A DNA stretch of 41,863 nucleotides from Thiomicrorhabdus sp041583835 (GCF_041583835.1 NZ_JBFHFC010000023.1:1-41863), one strand, 5' to 3'; counted from the first letter of the stretch, positions 7,419 through 17,695 are shown. Program-made: numbers and translations. The notes: a model not told the origin generated them from the letters alone.

Positions 7419-8708
7419 TTAGGCTTGTTCGCGACTGATTGCACGATGGCCGATATCGGTTCTGAAATAGACTTCATCCCAAGAAATTGCGTTGACGCCT
7501 TCGTAGGCACGTTTTTGAGCTTGGGTAACATTTTCGCCCAACGCTGTCACACATAAAACGCGTCCGCCGGAGGTGATTACATCGCCGTTTTCATTCAATG
7601 AAGTACCGGCATGGAAGACTTTAAGGTCTTCGGCGTCGGCATTTTCCAATCCGGAGATGACGTCCGCTTTTCGGTAATCATCCGGATATCCACCGGCTGC
7701 CATAACGACGCCTAATGCGGCACGGCTATCCCATTTTGCATCAACCGTATCCAGTTTGCCGTCGATGGCAGCCAGACACAGCTCAACCAAATCCGATTGA
7801 AGGCGCATCATGATCGGTTGGGTTTCAGGATCACCGAAACGACAGTTAAATTCAAGCACCTTTGGTGCGCCGGAAGCATCAATCATAACGCCGGCATATA
7901 GGAAGCCGGTATATGGAAGACCGTCTTTAGCCATACCTTCGATGGTTGGTACGATCACTTCTTTCATGATGCGGTCATGGATTTCAGGCGTGACGACCGG
8001 AGCAGGCGTGTAAGCCCCCATTCCGCCGGTGTTTGGCCCTGTATCGCCGTTGTTGCGTGCTTTGTGGTCTTGAGACGTCGCCATCGGCAAGATGTTTTTG
8101 CCATCCGCCATGACGATAAAGCTGGCTTCTTCACCCACCAAAAATTCTTCGATGACAACGCGAGCGCCGGCATCGCCGAATTTGTTGCCTGCCAGCATGT
8201 CCTTGACCGCTTCGATCGCTTCTTCGTTCGTGTCGGCTAGAATAACCCCTTTACCCGCGGCTAAACCGTCCGCCTTGATAACAATCGGCGCGCCCATTTC
8301 TTCAATGTATGCGACGGCAGGTTCGATTTCGGTAAAGACGGAATAGGCTGCGGTCGGGATATTGTGATTGGCTAAGAAGTCTTTAGAAAAGGCCTTTGAC
8401 CCTTCCAATTGCGCCGCGGCCGCTGTCGGACCGAAACATTTTAAACCGGCTTCGGTAAAAGCATCGACTACGCCTAATACCAAAGGAACTTCCGGGCCGA
8501 CGATGGCGACATCAATGCCGTTTTCTTTAGCGAAATTCACCAATCCCGTAATATCTTCAACGGAAATGTTGACGTTTTCCAAATTGGATTCAAGTGCCGT
8601 ACCTGCGTTACCCGGTGCAACAAACACTTTGGAAACTTTAGGCGATTGTGCCGCTTTCCAAGCCAAAGCGTGTTCACGACCGCCGCCACCAATAATTAAT
8701 ACTTTCAT
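7419..8708 (-). CDS. purD: Phosphoribosylamine--glycine ligase (GAR synthetase)
   Basis: This 429-residue protein joins phosphoribosylamine and glycine with ATP, the second step of purine synthesis. The N-terminal domain opens MKVLIIGGGGREHALAWKA and contains the FVAPGNAGTA loop. The ATP-grasp core follows, with VIKADGLAAGKGVILA and the metal/nucleotide-binding VLEFNCRFGDPETQP. The C-terminal domain includes VMAAGGYPDDYRKAD. Length matches the family (E. coli 429). It is downstream of purH on the same strand, separated by 159 bases that hold a large folded element rather than the tight spacing seen in many relatives. Confidence 0.97.
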   Translation of the reverse strand: MKVLIIGGGGREHALAWKAAQSPKVSKVFVAPGNAGTALESNLENVNISVEDITGLVNFAKENGIDVAIVGPEVPLVLGVVDAFTEAGLKCFGPTAAAAQLEGSKAFSKDFLANHNIPTAAYSVFTEIEPAVAYIEEMGAPIVIKADGLAAGKGVILADTNEEAIEAVKDMLAGNKFGDAGARVVIEEFLVGEEASFIVMADGKNILPMATSQDHKARNNGDTGPNTGGMGAYTPAPVVTPEIHDRIMKEVIVPTIEGMAKDGLPYTGFLYAGVMIDASGAPKVLEFNCRFGDPETQPIMMRLQSDLVELCLAAIDGKLDTVDAKWDSRAALGVVMAAGGYPDDYRKADVISGLENADAEDLKVFHAGTSLNENGDVITSGGRVLCVTALGENVTQAQKRAYEGVNAISWDEVYFRTDIGHRAISREQA

Positions 8709-8775
8709 TTGTTTAATCTCTTTCTTTTTAGAATAACAATTCTTAAGAAGGAGGCGCTTTGTTCAAATTCTAGGC

Positions 8776-8845
8776 GGATAAAAGACCCGGCGCGGAGCGT
8801 ACTGAATGTACGTGAGCACCGGAAGCTTTTATCCAACGAAGTTGG
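8776..8845. repeat. Multi-stem folded element in the purH-purD spacer
   Basis: An outer perfect nine-base stem, GGATAAAAG (8776-8784) with CTTTTATCC (8826-8834), encloses CCGG/CCGG (8787-8790 with 8819-8822) and an apical CGTAC-TGAAT-GTACG hairpin (8798-8812). A separate hairpin CCAAC-GAA-GTTGG (8833-8845) overlaps the outer stem by two bases, so the two could compete. No T-run follows on either strand, which argues against a simple terminator. It may be a dispersed palindromic repeat, an RNA-processing/stability element or a regulator of purD expression. Confidence 0.6.
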
Positions 8846-8867
8846 ACAAATTAGCCCCTTGTGTCGC

Positions 8868-10433
8868 TTAGTGTTTGAAGTGGCGCATTCCTGTAAACAC
8901 CATTGCAATACCATGCTCGTCCGCTGCGTCGATGACTTCCTGGTCACGCATTGATCCGCCTGGGTGGATTACTGCCGTGATACCCGCAGCCGCAGCGGCA
9001 TCAATGCCGTCGCGGAATGGGAAGAAAGCGTCAGAAGCCATAACGGAACCAGGGACTTCAAGTCCTTCGTCTTCCGCTTTGATACCGGCAATTTTGGCTG
9101 AATAAACGCGGCTCATCTGGCCGGCACCTACCCCAATGGTCATGCCGTCTTTAACGTAGACGATGGCGTTGGATTTCACGAATTTAGCGACTTTCCAAGC
9201 AAACATAAGGTCGGACATTTCCGTTTCGGTTGGAGCGCGTTTGCTGACGACTTTAAGCTCATCTTGTGAAACCGATCCCAAGTCACGGTCTTGAACCAAT
9301 AGGCCACCGGTCACGCGCTTATAGTCGTAAGCGGCTTGCTGTTCGCCAAGTTCGCCACAAGCCAATAGACGTACATTCTGTTTTGCCGCTACAACAGCTT
9401 GAGCTTCTGCCGAAACGCTTGGTGCGATGATGACTTCAACGAATTGACGGTCAACGATGGCTTGTGCGGTTTCTGCATCCAACTCGCGGTTGAAGGCGAT
9501 GATTCCGCCAAATGCAGAAGTCGGGTCGGTTTTGTAAGCGCGGTCGTAAGCTTCGAATAAGCTGTTCCCGATTGATACCCCACATGGGTTCGCGTGCTTG
9601 ACGATAACACATGCGGTTTCGTCGAATGTCTTAACCAGTTCCAAAGCGGCATCGGTATCGGCGATGTTGTTGAACGACAACTCTTTACCTTGGATTTGCA
9701 CTGCCGTAGAGATCGACGCTTCGGTCGGGTTGCGTTCGGTGTAGAAAGCCGCGGCCTGATGTGGGTTTTCGCCGTAACGCATGGACTGCTTTTTCACGAA
9801 TTGAGTGTTGAAAGTACGTGGGAAAGCATCATTCTCTTCCTGGCTGAACATGGTGCCGAAGTAGTTGGCGATGGCTCCGTCGTAACGTGCCGTTTGTTCG
9901 AATGTCTTGATGGCTAGGTCGAAACGGGTTGCATGCGCAAGTTGGCCATTGTTTGCCTGTAGTTCTTCAAGAATGCGGGCATAGTCGGCCGGATCGGTAA
10001 CGACGGCAACGTCGTTATGGTTTTTAGCCGCAGAGCGCAACATGGTCGGTCCGCCGATATCGATATTTTCAATCGCATCTTCTAAAGAGCAGTCCGCTTT
10101 GGCAACGGTCGCTTCGAATGGGTAAAGGTTGACGACAACCATATCGATCGGATCGATGCCGTGTTCCGACATGATGGCATCGTCGGTTCCGCGACGACCT
10201 AACAAGCCACCGTGAATTTTTGGATGCAAAGTTTTAACGCGTCCGTCCATCATTTCAGGAAAACCGGTGTATTCAGACACTTCGGTTACGGGTAATCCGG
10301 CTTCTGAAAGTACTTTGTAAGTGCCGCCGGTCGATAGGATGGCGACATTCATCGCAACAAGCGATTCCGCAAATTCAAGAATACCGGTCTTATCCGAGAC
10401 ACTGATTAGAGCGCGACGAACTGGTTTCATCAT
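8868..10433 (-). CDS. purH: Bifunctional AICAR transformylase / IMP cyclohydrolase
   Basis: This 521-residue enzyme performs the last two steps of IMP synthesis. The N-terminal methylglyoxal-synthase-like cyclohydrolase domain begins RRALISVSDKTGILEFA and has LSTGGTYK and MMDGRVKTLHPKIHGG. The C-terminal formyltransferase domain carries the catalytic Lys-His in CVIVKHANPCGVS, plus TDPTSAFGGIIAFN and the end VIHPGGSMRDQEVIDAADEHGIAMVFTGMRHFKH-type tail. The start at 10433 (ATG) is preferred because GGAG at 10443-10440 is six bases upstream; a TTG four codons earlier lies within that site. purD follows on the same strand. Confidence 0.97.
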   Translation of the reverse strand: MMKPVRRALISVSDKTGILEFAESLVAMNVAILSTGGTYKVLSEAGLPVTEVSEYTGFPEMMDGRVKTLHPKIHGGLLGRRGTDDAIMSEHGIDPIDMVVVNLYPFEATVAKADCSLEDAIENIDIGGPTMLRSAAKNHNDVAVVTDPADYARILEELQANNGQLAHATRFDLAIKTFEQTARYDGAIANYFGTMFSQEENDAFPRTFNTQFVKKQSMRYGENPHQAAAFYTERNPTEASISTAVQIQGKELSFNNIADTDAALELVKTFDETACVIVKHANPCGVSIGNSLFEAYDRAYKTDPTSAFGGIIAFNRELDAETAQAIVDRQFVEVIIAPSVSAEAQAVVAAKQNVRLLACGELGEQQAAYDYKRVTGGLLVQDRDLGSVSQDELKVVSKRAPTETEMSDLMFAWKVAKFVKSNAIVYVKDGMTIGVGAGQMSRVYSAKIAGIKAEDEGLEVPGSVMASDAFFPFRDGIDAAAAAGITAVIHPGGSMRDQEVIDAADEHGIAMVFTGMRHFKH

Positions 10434-10483
10434 GTTTTTCTCCAAAAAATAAAGCTAAAAGTTATAAAAATAAGGCGTGTATT

Positions 10484-10729
10484 TTAGATCAGATCGTACT
10501 TGTGCATTTTCTTGCGCAGCGTATTACGATTGATGCCGAGTATTTGGGCGCTTTTGGACTGGTTTTGTTCAGTCTTTTCCAAAACAAATTCGATTAGCGG
10601 TTTTTCGACCTGCTGAATAACCATTTCATAGAGGTCGGAGACGGACTCTTCCTGCAGCGTTTCGAAATAGTGCTCTAAGGTCAGGGTCACTTGTTCACTC
10701 AGGGAGTGTTTGGCAATCGTTTTTGTCAT
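10484..10729 (-). CDS. fis: Fis-family nucleoid-associated DNA-binding protein
   Basis: This 81-residue protein is slightly shorter than E. coli Fis (98). The C-terminal helix-turn-helix (KSAQILGINRNTLRKKMHKYDL) is the Fis/NtrC-type DNA-binding domain, and the middle helix region (VSDLYEMVIQQVEKPLIEFVL) matches the Fis dimer core. Fis bends DNA and activates rRNA, tRNA and growth-related promoters. It starts 26 bases after dusB, the widely conserved dusB-fis operon arrangement, and precedes purH by 50 bases, so all may be co-transcribed. The ATG has no strong ribosome-binding site, which suggests coupling to dusB. Confidence 0.93.
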   Translation of the reverse strand: MTKTIAKHSLSEQVTLTLEHYFETLQEESVSDLYEMVIQQVEKPLIEFVLEKTEQNQSKSAQILGINRNTLRKKMHKYDLI

Positions 10730-10755
10730 AAGTTTACGTTTTAAAATATGTCGGG

Positions 10756-11754
10756 TTAATTGACTGCGGTTTGAGCGGGAGCCGTGTTTTCGGCGCGATC
10801 AAAGAAACGCTCAATTAACTTGAGTTGTTCTAATGGGTCGGTGAGCTGATTAAACGTCTTACGCAATGCAACTCCGTTTTCCAGGTGTTGGCTGTACCAG
10901 CCAATATGCTTGCGGGCGATCCGCACACCGAGCATTTCACCATACAGCTGATGCAGGCCGCGAGTATGTTCTATTATGGTGTTATAGAATTCATCCAGGG
11001 TTGGAGGTGGCAACGTGGTTCCAGTCGCAAGGTAATGATTTACTTCACGAAATATCCAAGGATAACCTTGCGATGCGCGTCCGATCATCAGCCCGTCAGC
11101 AGACGTATATTCTAATACAAATTTGGCTTGTTCGGGGGTGTTAATATCACCATTTGCAATGACCGGTATATCGAGACTTTGTTTAACCTTGCGGATCGTG
11201 TCGTATTCGGCTGAGCCGTTGAATTTATCTTCCCGGGTTCGGCCGTGAATGGTGACGGCTTGCAGGCCATACTGTTGAGCGAGCAAGGCGATTTCAAGGG
11301 CATTTTTATTTTCGACATCCAGTCCTGTGCGGATTTTGACTGTGACCGGTACGTCCACCGCGGTGACGACGGCATCAAATATCCGGGCCACTTTATCGGG
11401 TGCACCCATTAACGCCGATCCTGCTGCGACACTACAGACTTTTTTCGCCGGACAGCCCATATTCAGGTCGATGATCTGTGCTCCTTGCTGCGCCTGCCAT
11501 TTCGCTGCGTCCGCCAATTCTTGAGGGTCGGTGCCTAGCAATTGGACGGCTCGCGGCTCGGGATCGCTACGATCGGCTTGGCGGGTAGACGATTTTTTGG
11601 ATTCCCAAAGTTGCTTTTGAGAGGCGACCATTTCCGCAAGCGTGTAGTCGGCACCACAGGTTCGACAGATCTTTCGATAGACGGCATCGCTCACACCGGC
11701 CATGGGAGCCAGTACCAGATTGTGAGCAAAAGTATAAGGACCGATTTTAAGCAT
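10756..11754 (-). CDS. dusB: tRNA-dihydrouridine synthase B
   Basis: This 332-residue flavoprotein reduces uridine in the D-loop of tRNAs. Diagnostic motifs in order are LAPMAGVSDAVYRKICR at the FMN-binding start of the barrel; NMGCPAKKVC, containing the catalytic cysteine; VKIRTGLD; TIHGRTRE; VIANGDI; and GLMIGRASQGYPWIF. A helical C-terminal domain follows. The position directly upstream of fis confirms the DusB class over DusA/DusC. The last ~15 residues are Ala/Thr-rich and probably disordered. Confidence 0.96.
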   Translation of the reverse strand: MLKIGPYTFAHNLVLAPMAGVSDAVYRKICRTCGADYTLAEMVASQKQLWESKKSSTRQADRSDPEPRAVQLLGTDPQELADAAKWQAQQGAQIIDLNMGCPAKKVCSVAAGSALMGAPDKVARIFDAVVTAVDVPVTVKIRTGLDVENKNALEIALLAQQYGLQAVTIHGRTREDKFNGSAEYDTIRKVKQSLDIPVIANGDINTPEQAKFVLEYTSADGLMIGRASQGYPWIFREVNHYLATGTTLPPPTLDEFYNTIIEHTRGLHQLYGEMLGVRIARKHIGWYSQHLENGVALRKTFNQLTDPLEQLKLIERFFDRAENTAPAQTAVN

Positions 11755-11860
11755 GTTTTAACCGATTTTCCGTCTCGAATGGAGTCTTGTTTGTCGTTCT
11801 GTTAAGTCGTGTTGTAATTTAAGCCGAGCGGGTAAGTTCGGTAAAAACACAAAAAACCAC

Positions 11861-12736
11861 TTACTGTTTGGTGCCTGCAAGCAAGCCCCATTCGTCTTTG
11901 GTTTCAAACGTATCTAGAGGAATCCCGATCGATTGAAAATGTGCCTGCAAATCCTCTGCCTGAGTCGCTAATAGTCCTGAAAGAACCAAGGTTCCGCCCG
12001 GTTTGAGTAGACGATCGAATTCCGGTGCCAATTCTTTTAACGGACCGGCAAGAATGTTGGCGATCAGCAAGTCAACCGGCTGAGAGTCGAAGTCTTTGGC
12101 TAAAGCGAAATCAATGTCGGCTTGATTGCGTTCGGCATTTTGCTCGCTGGCAAGGATGGCTTGAGGGTCAATGTCGGTTCCCGAAACGGAACGAGCGCCG
12201 AGTTTATCGGCGGCGAGCGCCAATATTCCGGATCCGCACCCGTAATCAATCACGGTTAAGTCTTTAGGTGCGTGTTGATCCAGCCAAGTCAAGCAAAGCG
12301 CCGTCGTCGGGTGGGTGCCCGTACCGAAAGCCATGCCGGGGTCCAGCATTAAATTGGCCGCTTCGGGTTGCGGTGGCTTCAGCCAGCTAGGAACAATCCA
12401 CAAACGTTCCCCGAAACGCATGGGTTGAAACTGGTCCATCCAGGCGCGAATCCAATCCTTGTCTTCGAGTTGTTCGGTTTTGTATTGTTCGGCAGGAACG
12501 GCAGGCAGTAATTGAACTAACGTATCGATGACGGCTTGGCTGTCGGTTTCGGCATCAAACAATCCGACGACCTTCGTGTTCGCCCAGATCGGAGTGGTAC
12601 CGATGTCCGGTTCAAAAATCGGCTGGTCTTTGGCGTCTTCAAACGTGACCGAGCAAGCCCCGACTTCCATGAAAGCGTCGGAAAGCGGTTCCGCGAGTTC
12701 TTCTTTGACGACCGTATTAATTTGAATCCAAGCCAT
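11861..12736 (-). CDS. prmA: Ribosomal protein L11 methyltransferase
   Basis: This 291-residue enzyme trimethylates ribosomal protein L11 using S-adenosylmethionine. The N-terminal L11-recognition domain begins MAWIQINTVV. The catalytic domain has MAFGTGTHPTTALCL, the SAM-binding VIDYGCGSGILALAADKLGA, the NILAGPLKEL motif and LSGLLATQAEDL. Length matches E. coli PrmA (293). GGGAG upstream of the ATG supports the start. It is separated from accC by a strong terminator, so it begins its own unit, possibly running into dusB-fis about 100 bases downstream. Confidence 0.96.
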   Translation of the reverse strand: MAWIQINTVVKEELAEPLSDAFMEVGACSVTFEDAKDQPIFEPDIGTTPIWANTKVVGLFDAETDSQAVIDTLVQLLPAVPAEQYKTEQLEDKDWIRAWMDQFQPMRFGERLWIVPSWLKPPQPEAANLMLDPGMAFGTGTHPTTALCLTWLDQHAPKDLTVIDYGCGSGILALAADKLGARSVSGTDIDPQAILASEQNAERNQADIDFALAKDFDSQPVDLLIANILAGPLKELAPEFDRLLKPGGTLVLSGLLATQAEDLQAHFQSIGIPLDTFETKDEWGLLAGTKQ

Positions 12737-12832
12737 TTGCTCTCCCTATGAACGTCGGTATTGTTTTATTCGGTTGGTCGAAACGAGTTTATATTGAGGC
12801 TCGTTCCTAAAAATATGGGTTTACTTAAAAGC

Positions 12833-12865
12833 AAAAAACCTCTCGTGGTTATCCCAGAGAGGTTT
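12833..12865 (-). terminator. Rho-independent terminator downstream of accC
   Basis: On the minus strand the stem is AAACCTCTC/GAGAGGTTT (12857-12865 with 12836-12844), extended by two further G-C pairs near a TTAT-type loop and followed by six Ts (12838-12833). It lies about 50 bases beyond the accC stop and before prmA, ending the aroQ-accB-accC transcript. Confidence 0.9.
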
Positions 12866-12913
12866 GAAAGGTTTTCACCTTTGAGTTACAGGCATTCTGA
12901 TTTTGCTTTTAGC

Positions 12914-14263
<1,350 letters not shown>

Positions 14264-14275
14264 AGTGGGTCGTCC

Positions 14276-14728
14276 TTATTCGATGATGAATAGCGGTTGA
14301 CCATACTGGACAGGTTCACCGTTTACCCCGATGATTTGCTTGACGGTACCAGCAACGTCCGCTTCAATTGGGTTCATGATTTTCATGGCTTCAATGATGC
14401 AAAGTGTATCGCCTACGGCAACTTTATCGCCGACTTTAACAAACGCAGGAGCATCCGGGGACGGTGCTTCGTAGAAAGTACCGACCATTGGCGAAGTAAC
14501 CTGGTGGCCACTGATTTCAACTGGAGCGTCTGCCGCAGCCGGAGCGGATGCTGGAGCAGGAGCACTTTGTACCGGTGCTTCATATTGAACTGCTGCAGGA
14601 GCCGCCATCATGATCGGTTCTTTGCTGCGGGTAATGCGAATATTGTGCTCGCCTTCTTTGATTTCGATTTCGGCGATGTCCGACTGTTCTACAATTTCAA
14701 TCAGTTTACGAATTGAACGAATATCCAT
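14276..14728 (-). CDS. accB: Biotin carboxyl carrier protein of acetyl-CoA carboxylase
   Basis: This 150-residue carrier has three parts: an N-terminal segment that binds AccC (MDIRSIRKLIEIVEQSDIAEIEI), a flexible Ala/Pro-rich linker (about residues 42-70), and a C-terminal biotinyl domain. The biotin attachment site is EAMKIMNPIEAD, with Lys116 as the modified residue. The protruding thumb typical of AccB is present around VTSPMVGTFYEAPSPDAPAFV. It is co-oriented with aroQ upstream and accC downstream. Confidence 0.98.
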   Translation of the reverse strand: MDIRSIRKLIEIVEQSDIAEIEIKEGEHNIRITRSKEPIMMAAPAAVQYEAPVQSAPAPASAPAAADAPVEISGHQVTSPMVGTFYEAPSPDAPAFVKVGDKVAVGDTLCIIEAMKIMNPIEADVAGTVKQIIGVNGEPVQYGQPLFIIE

Positions 14729-14824
14729 TTTCTTTCCTTTGATTATGGGCCTGGTTCTTAAATGGGAAGTTTCAGGCTCTTTTAATGTTTACTTTTTTGT
14801 GTTTTTTGTTGTTTGGTTTCCGGA

Positions 14825-15262
14825 TCATGAGATACGTTCAGCAGCGGCTTCCAATGCCAGTTCATAGCCTTTGCTGCCCAGGCCGGCGATTACGCCCTCA
14901 GCCAAATCCGAAAAATAGGAGTGCGCTCTAAACGGTTCTCTTTTATGGATGTTGGACAGGTGAACTTCTATGAAAGGAATGTTGACGGCTGCCAAGGCAT
15001 CACGGATCGCGACACTGGTATGAGTGAACGCTGCCGGATTGATAATGATGTACTCGGTGCCGTCGCTCATCGCCTGATGAATGCGGTCTACGATTTCATG
15101 CTCCGCATTACTTTGAAAGTTTCGCAGGCGAACGCTGTATTGATCCGCAAGTTGTTCAAGGTCTTCAATGATGTCTGCAAGGGTTTGGCGGCCGTAAATT
15201 TCGGGTTCACGCTTACCGAGCATGTTTAAATTGGGACCGTTTATCACCAGAATGCTTGCCAT
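14825..15262 (-). CDS. aroQ: 3-dehydroquinate dehydratase, type II
   Basis: This 145-residue enzyme makes 3-dehydroshikimate in the shikimate pathway. The type II signature is clear: LVINGPNLNMLGKREPEIYG holds the catalytic tyrosine loop, followed by NPAAFTHTSVAIRDAL and EVHLSNIHKREPFRAHSYFS with the active-site histidine. It ends in GLGSKGYELAL. It precedes accB by 96 bases, a common arrangement in gammaproteobacteria, so aroQ-accB-accC is probably one transcript. Confidence 0.97.
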   Translation of the reverse strand: MASILVINGPNLNMLGKREPEIYGRQTLADIIEDLEQLADQYSVRLRNFQSNAEHEIVDRIHQAMSDGTEYIIINPAAFTHTSVAIRDALAAVNIPFIEVHLSNIHKREPFRAHSYFSDLAEGVIAGLGSKGYELALEAAAERIS

Positions 15263-15315
15263 GATTCAAAATCCTTGATTAAAGATTGACAAGATTATAG
15301 CTTAAGTGCCCGGAT

Positions 15316-15334
15316 AACACTATGAAATAGTGTT
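15316..15334. repeat. Perfect 8-base inverted repeat upstream of aroQ
   Basis: AACACTAT (15316-15323) and ATAGTGTT (15327-15334) form a perfect hairpin with a three-base loop, about 54 bases before the aroQ start codon. There is no T-run in the direction of aroQ transcription. It could be an operator or a weak transcription-end hairpin after dsbD; the sequence alone does not decide. Confidence 0.35.
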
Positions 15335-15432
15335 TAAAAAACAAATTTCTTGCTTGAAATGTTGCGTACTGTTGTGAACTGATATGAACGGATTGATTTT
15401 ATTGATGGGGGGAAGTAAGGGGAGTGAATTTT

Positions 15433-15458
15433 CCCGGTCAGAGTTGAGGCTGACCGGG
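15433..15458. terminator. Strong GC-rich hairpin just after dsbD
   Basis: CCCGGTCAG (15433-15441) pairs perfectly with CTGACCGGG (15450-15458) around an eight-base loop. It begins nine bases beyond the dsbD stop. The bases after it in the dsbD direction are AAAATT, not a T-run, so it may protect the transcript 3' end rather than terminate it alone. Confidence 0.45.
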
Positions 15459-15466
15459 CGGGGCCG

Positions 15467-17695
15467 TTAATGGAAAGCTTGGCGGGTGATGTTTTCAAAT
15501 GTTTCCGCGTTTTTAAAGCCGACGACACGTAGACTTTTTTGTTCTTGTCCCTGTGGGTTGAAGAACAGGATAGCCGGCGGTCCAATGATGCCGAACTTTT
15601 TCATCAGCGCCTTGTCGATGGCATCGTTGGCGGTCACATCGGCCTGAAGCAGAGTGATGCCTTCAAGCGATGCCTGTACGCTGGTATCGGTAAAGGTTAA
15701 AGCTTCCATCTCTTTACAGCTTACACACCAATCGGCATAGAAGTCCAGCATGACCGGTTGGCCTTTGGCTAGTTGATTTTCTAAATCTTCGATGCTTTTA
15801 ATGGTTTGAAAGTTTAGGTGCTGTGCTTGCTGTGAGCCGGATGCTCCCGTTCCTTGGAAGACTTTAAGTGGCTGGAATAAAGAGTTTCCTCCAGCCAGTA
15901 GGCCGATCAGGATCATGCTGCCATAAAGTAGAAGTGCAATTCCGAACCCTTTAAACAGTTTTTTCCATCCGGATTTGCCTTCGGTACTTTCAAAGGTGCC
16001 GAGATAAACCGCCGAAATAATGAATAGCAGCGCCCAGGCAAGTAGGACGATTTCGGCTGGCAGAATGCGTTCCGCCATCCAGATTGCAACCCCGATCAGC
16101 ATGACACCGAATACGGCTTTGACGGCATCCATCCAAGCGCCGGCGCGTGGTAATAGTTTTCCGGCAGACGTGCCCAGAAGCAGTAGCGGTAATCCCATCC
16201 CCATGCTCATGGCAAAGAGGGCGATACCACCTAACAAGGCGTCGCCGGTTTGGCCGATGTAGATTAGAGCGCCGGCAAGCGGCGGTGCAACACAAGGACC
16301 GACGATTAGAGCGGATAAGAAGCCCATAATGGCAACGCCGGTCAAAGTGCCGCCTTGCTGTTTGTTGGACAGGTTGGTGAGCTTGGACTGTAGACTGCTC
16401 GGTAGTTGCAGTTCATAGAAGCCAAACATCGACAACGCCAGTAAAAGGAAAATAACGCTGAAGCTACCGATAATCCATGGGTTTTGGAAGGCCGCCTGCA
16501 AGTTTTCACCGAATACGCCGGCCAGTACGCCCGCAACGGTATAGGTGACCGACATGGCTAATACGTAAACAAGTGACATGACAAAAGCGCGACGCGTCGT
16601 GAGTTGATCGCCTTGGCCGACAATGATGCTCGATAGGATCGGAATCATCGGGAAGACGCAAGGCGTGAATGCGAGTAGTAATCCGAAAACGAAGAAGGTC
16701 GCAATGACGATCCAGACGCTGCTATTTTTTAGGGTATCTGCAATCTGGTCGGTTTCCGATAGGTCGGTTGAGTTTGCGACCGTTGCCGTTGCCAATGTGG
16801 CCGCTGCGTTTTCAGTTTGCGGCGCGGCTTGAATTTCCGATGCACTGATTTCAATGGTTTTGCGTGCTGGAGGGTAGCAGACGCCAGCGGCTGCCGAACA
16901 ACCTTGGTACTCGAATTCAATGACCGCGTTACCGTTTATTGAAGAGATCGGTTGAACGGCCTGAATTTGACCGTGATATACAAACGTTTTGCCAAATAGC
17001 GGATCATCGATTTCTTCGGCTTTAGGCAGTTGTAATTCGCCCAAAGTGGCATCGCCGTTTAATACTTTGACTTTAATTTTATCTTGATATAGGTGGTAGT
17101 CGTGGGCGATATTCCAATTGGCCTGTACGGTTCCGTTGACTACTTGGGCCGAAAATTGGAAGGCGTCATCCGCTTCAAGCAGTTCCGGCTCGTTGTTGTT
17201 GGCGGAGAGTAAGTTATTCAATTCCGTTAAAGAGTTAAAACCGTTGTTCGTTGCAGAGGTCGCAGGTAGCGATACAGTAAATGTACGGGTTTGCGGTGGG
17301 TAGCAAACCCCGATTTTATCCGCGCAGCCTTGATATTTGACCGTCAGGTCCGCGCTGTTTTGATCGGTGTTATATGGGAGCGATACAGTGGCTTCATGCA
17401 CATACACTTCCGTTTTACCGAATAGGGCGTCATCCACTTGTTTCGCTGGGGAATAAGTGGCTTCACCCAGGTTGGCGTTGTCGGAAGTGACGGAAATTTT
17501 GTCTTTATAAAGTTTATAGTCGTCGGCTATTTTCCAGTGAACGACGATTTGGCCGTTTTCAACCATAGGTTGTTGGAGTTGGAAAGCATCGTCGACGTCC
17601 AGAAGGTCTTCCGCATGTGCGGTATGGATGAAGGGGGTGCTTAAAAACAGTAATGAACTGAAAAGGAAGGTGATTAAAGCATTAAGCAATCGCAT
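15467..17695 (-). CDS. dsbD: Thiol:disulfide interchange protein DsbD with two tandem N-terminal domains
   Basis: This 742-residue protein passes electrons from cytoplasmic thioredoxin to periplasmic thiol proteins. It has a signal peptide (1-28) and then two similar periplasmic domains: one at about 30-145 with Cys124/Cys131 in YQGCADKIGVCYPP, a second at about 170-286 with Cys266/Cys273 in YQGCSAAAGVCYPP. The membrane domain (about 325-605) carries Cys346 (FTPCVFPM) and Cys468 (VGPCVAPPL). The C-terminal thioredoxin domain has Cys657-V-S-Cys660 (DWCVSCKEM). E. coli DsbD is 565 residues with one N-terminal domain, so the extra length is explained by the duplication. It may serve cytochrome c maturation or cysteine-rich exported proteins. 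Confidence 0.95.
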   Translation of the reverse strand: MRLLNALITFLFSSLLFLSTPFIHTAHAEDLLDVDDAFQLQQPMVENGQIVVHWKIADDYKLYKDKISVTSDNANLGEATYSPAKQVDDALFGKTEVYVHEATVSLPYNTDQNSADLTVKYQGCADKIGVCYPPQTRTFTVSLPATSATNNGFNSLTELNNLLSANNNEPELLEADDAFQFSAQVVNGTVQANWNIAHDYHLYQDKIKVKVLNGDATLGELQLPKAEEIDDPLFGKTFVYHGQIQAVQPISSINGNAVIEFEYQGCSAAAGVCYPPARKTIEISASEIQAAPQTENAAATLATATVANSTDLSETDQIADTLKNSSVWIVIATFFVFGLLLAFTPCVFPMIPILSSIIVGQGDQLTTRRAFVMSLVYVLAMSVTYTVAGVLAGVFGENLQAAFQNPWIIGSFSVIFLLLALSMFGFYELQLPSSLQSKLTNLSNKQQGGTLTGVAIMGFLSALIVGPCVAPPLAGALIYIGQTGDALLGGIALFAMSMGMGLPLLLLGTSAGKLLPRAGAWMDAVKAVFGVMLIGVAIWMAERILPAEIVLLAWALLFIISAVYLGTFESTEGKSGWKKLFKGFGIALLLYGSMILIGLLAGGNSLFQPLKVFQGTGASGSQQAQHLNFQTIKSIEDLENQLAKGQPVMLDFYADWCVSCKEMEALTFTDTSVQASLEGITLLQADVTANDAIDKALMKKFGIIGPPAILFFNPQGQEQKSLRVVGFKNAETFENITRQAFH

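Noticed and set aside
8709..8954. An 81-codon plus-strand frame across the purH-purD spacer
   Set aside because: Half of it overlaps purH in antisense and the other half is the palindromic element; no protein family resemblance. The element is better explained as structured nucleic acid.
10434..10445. Upstream TTG start for purH
   Set aside because: The codons between it and ATG 10433 contain the GGAG ribosome-binding site itself.
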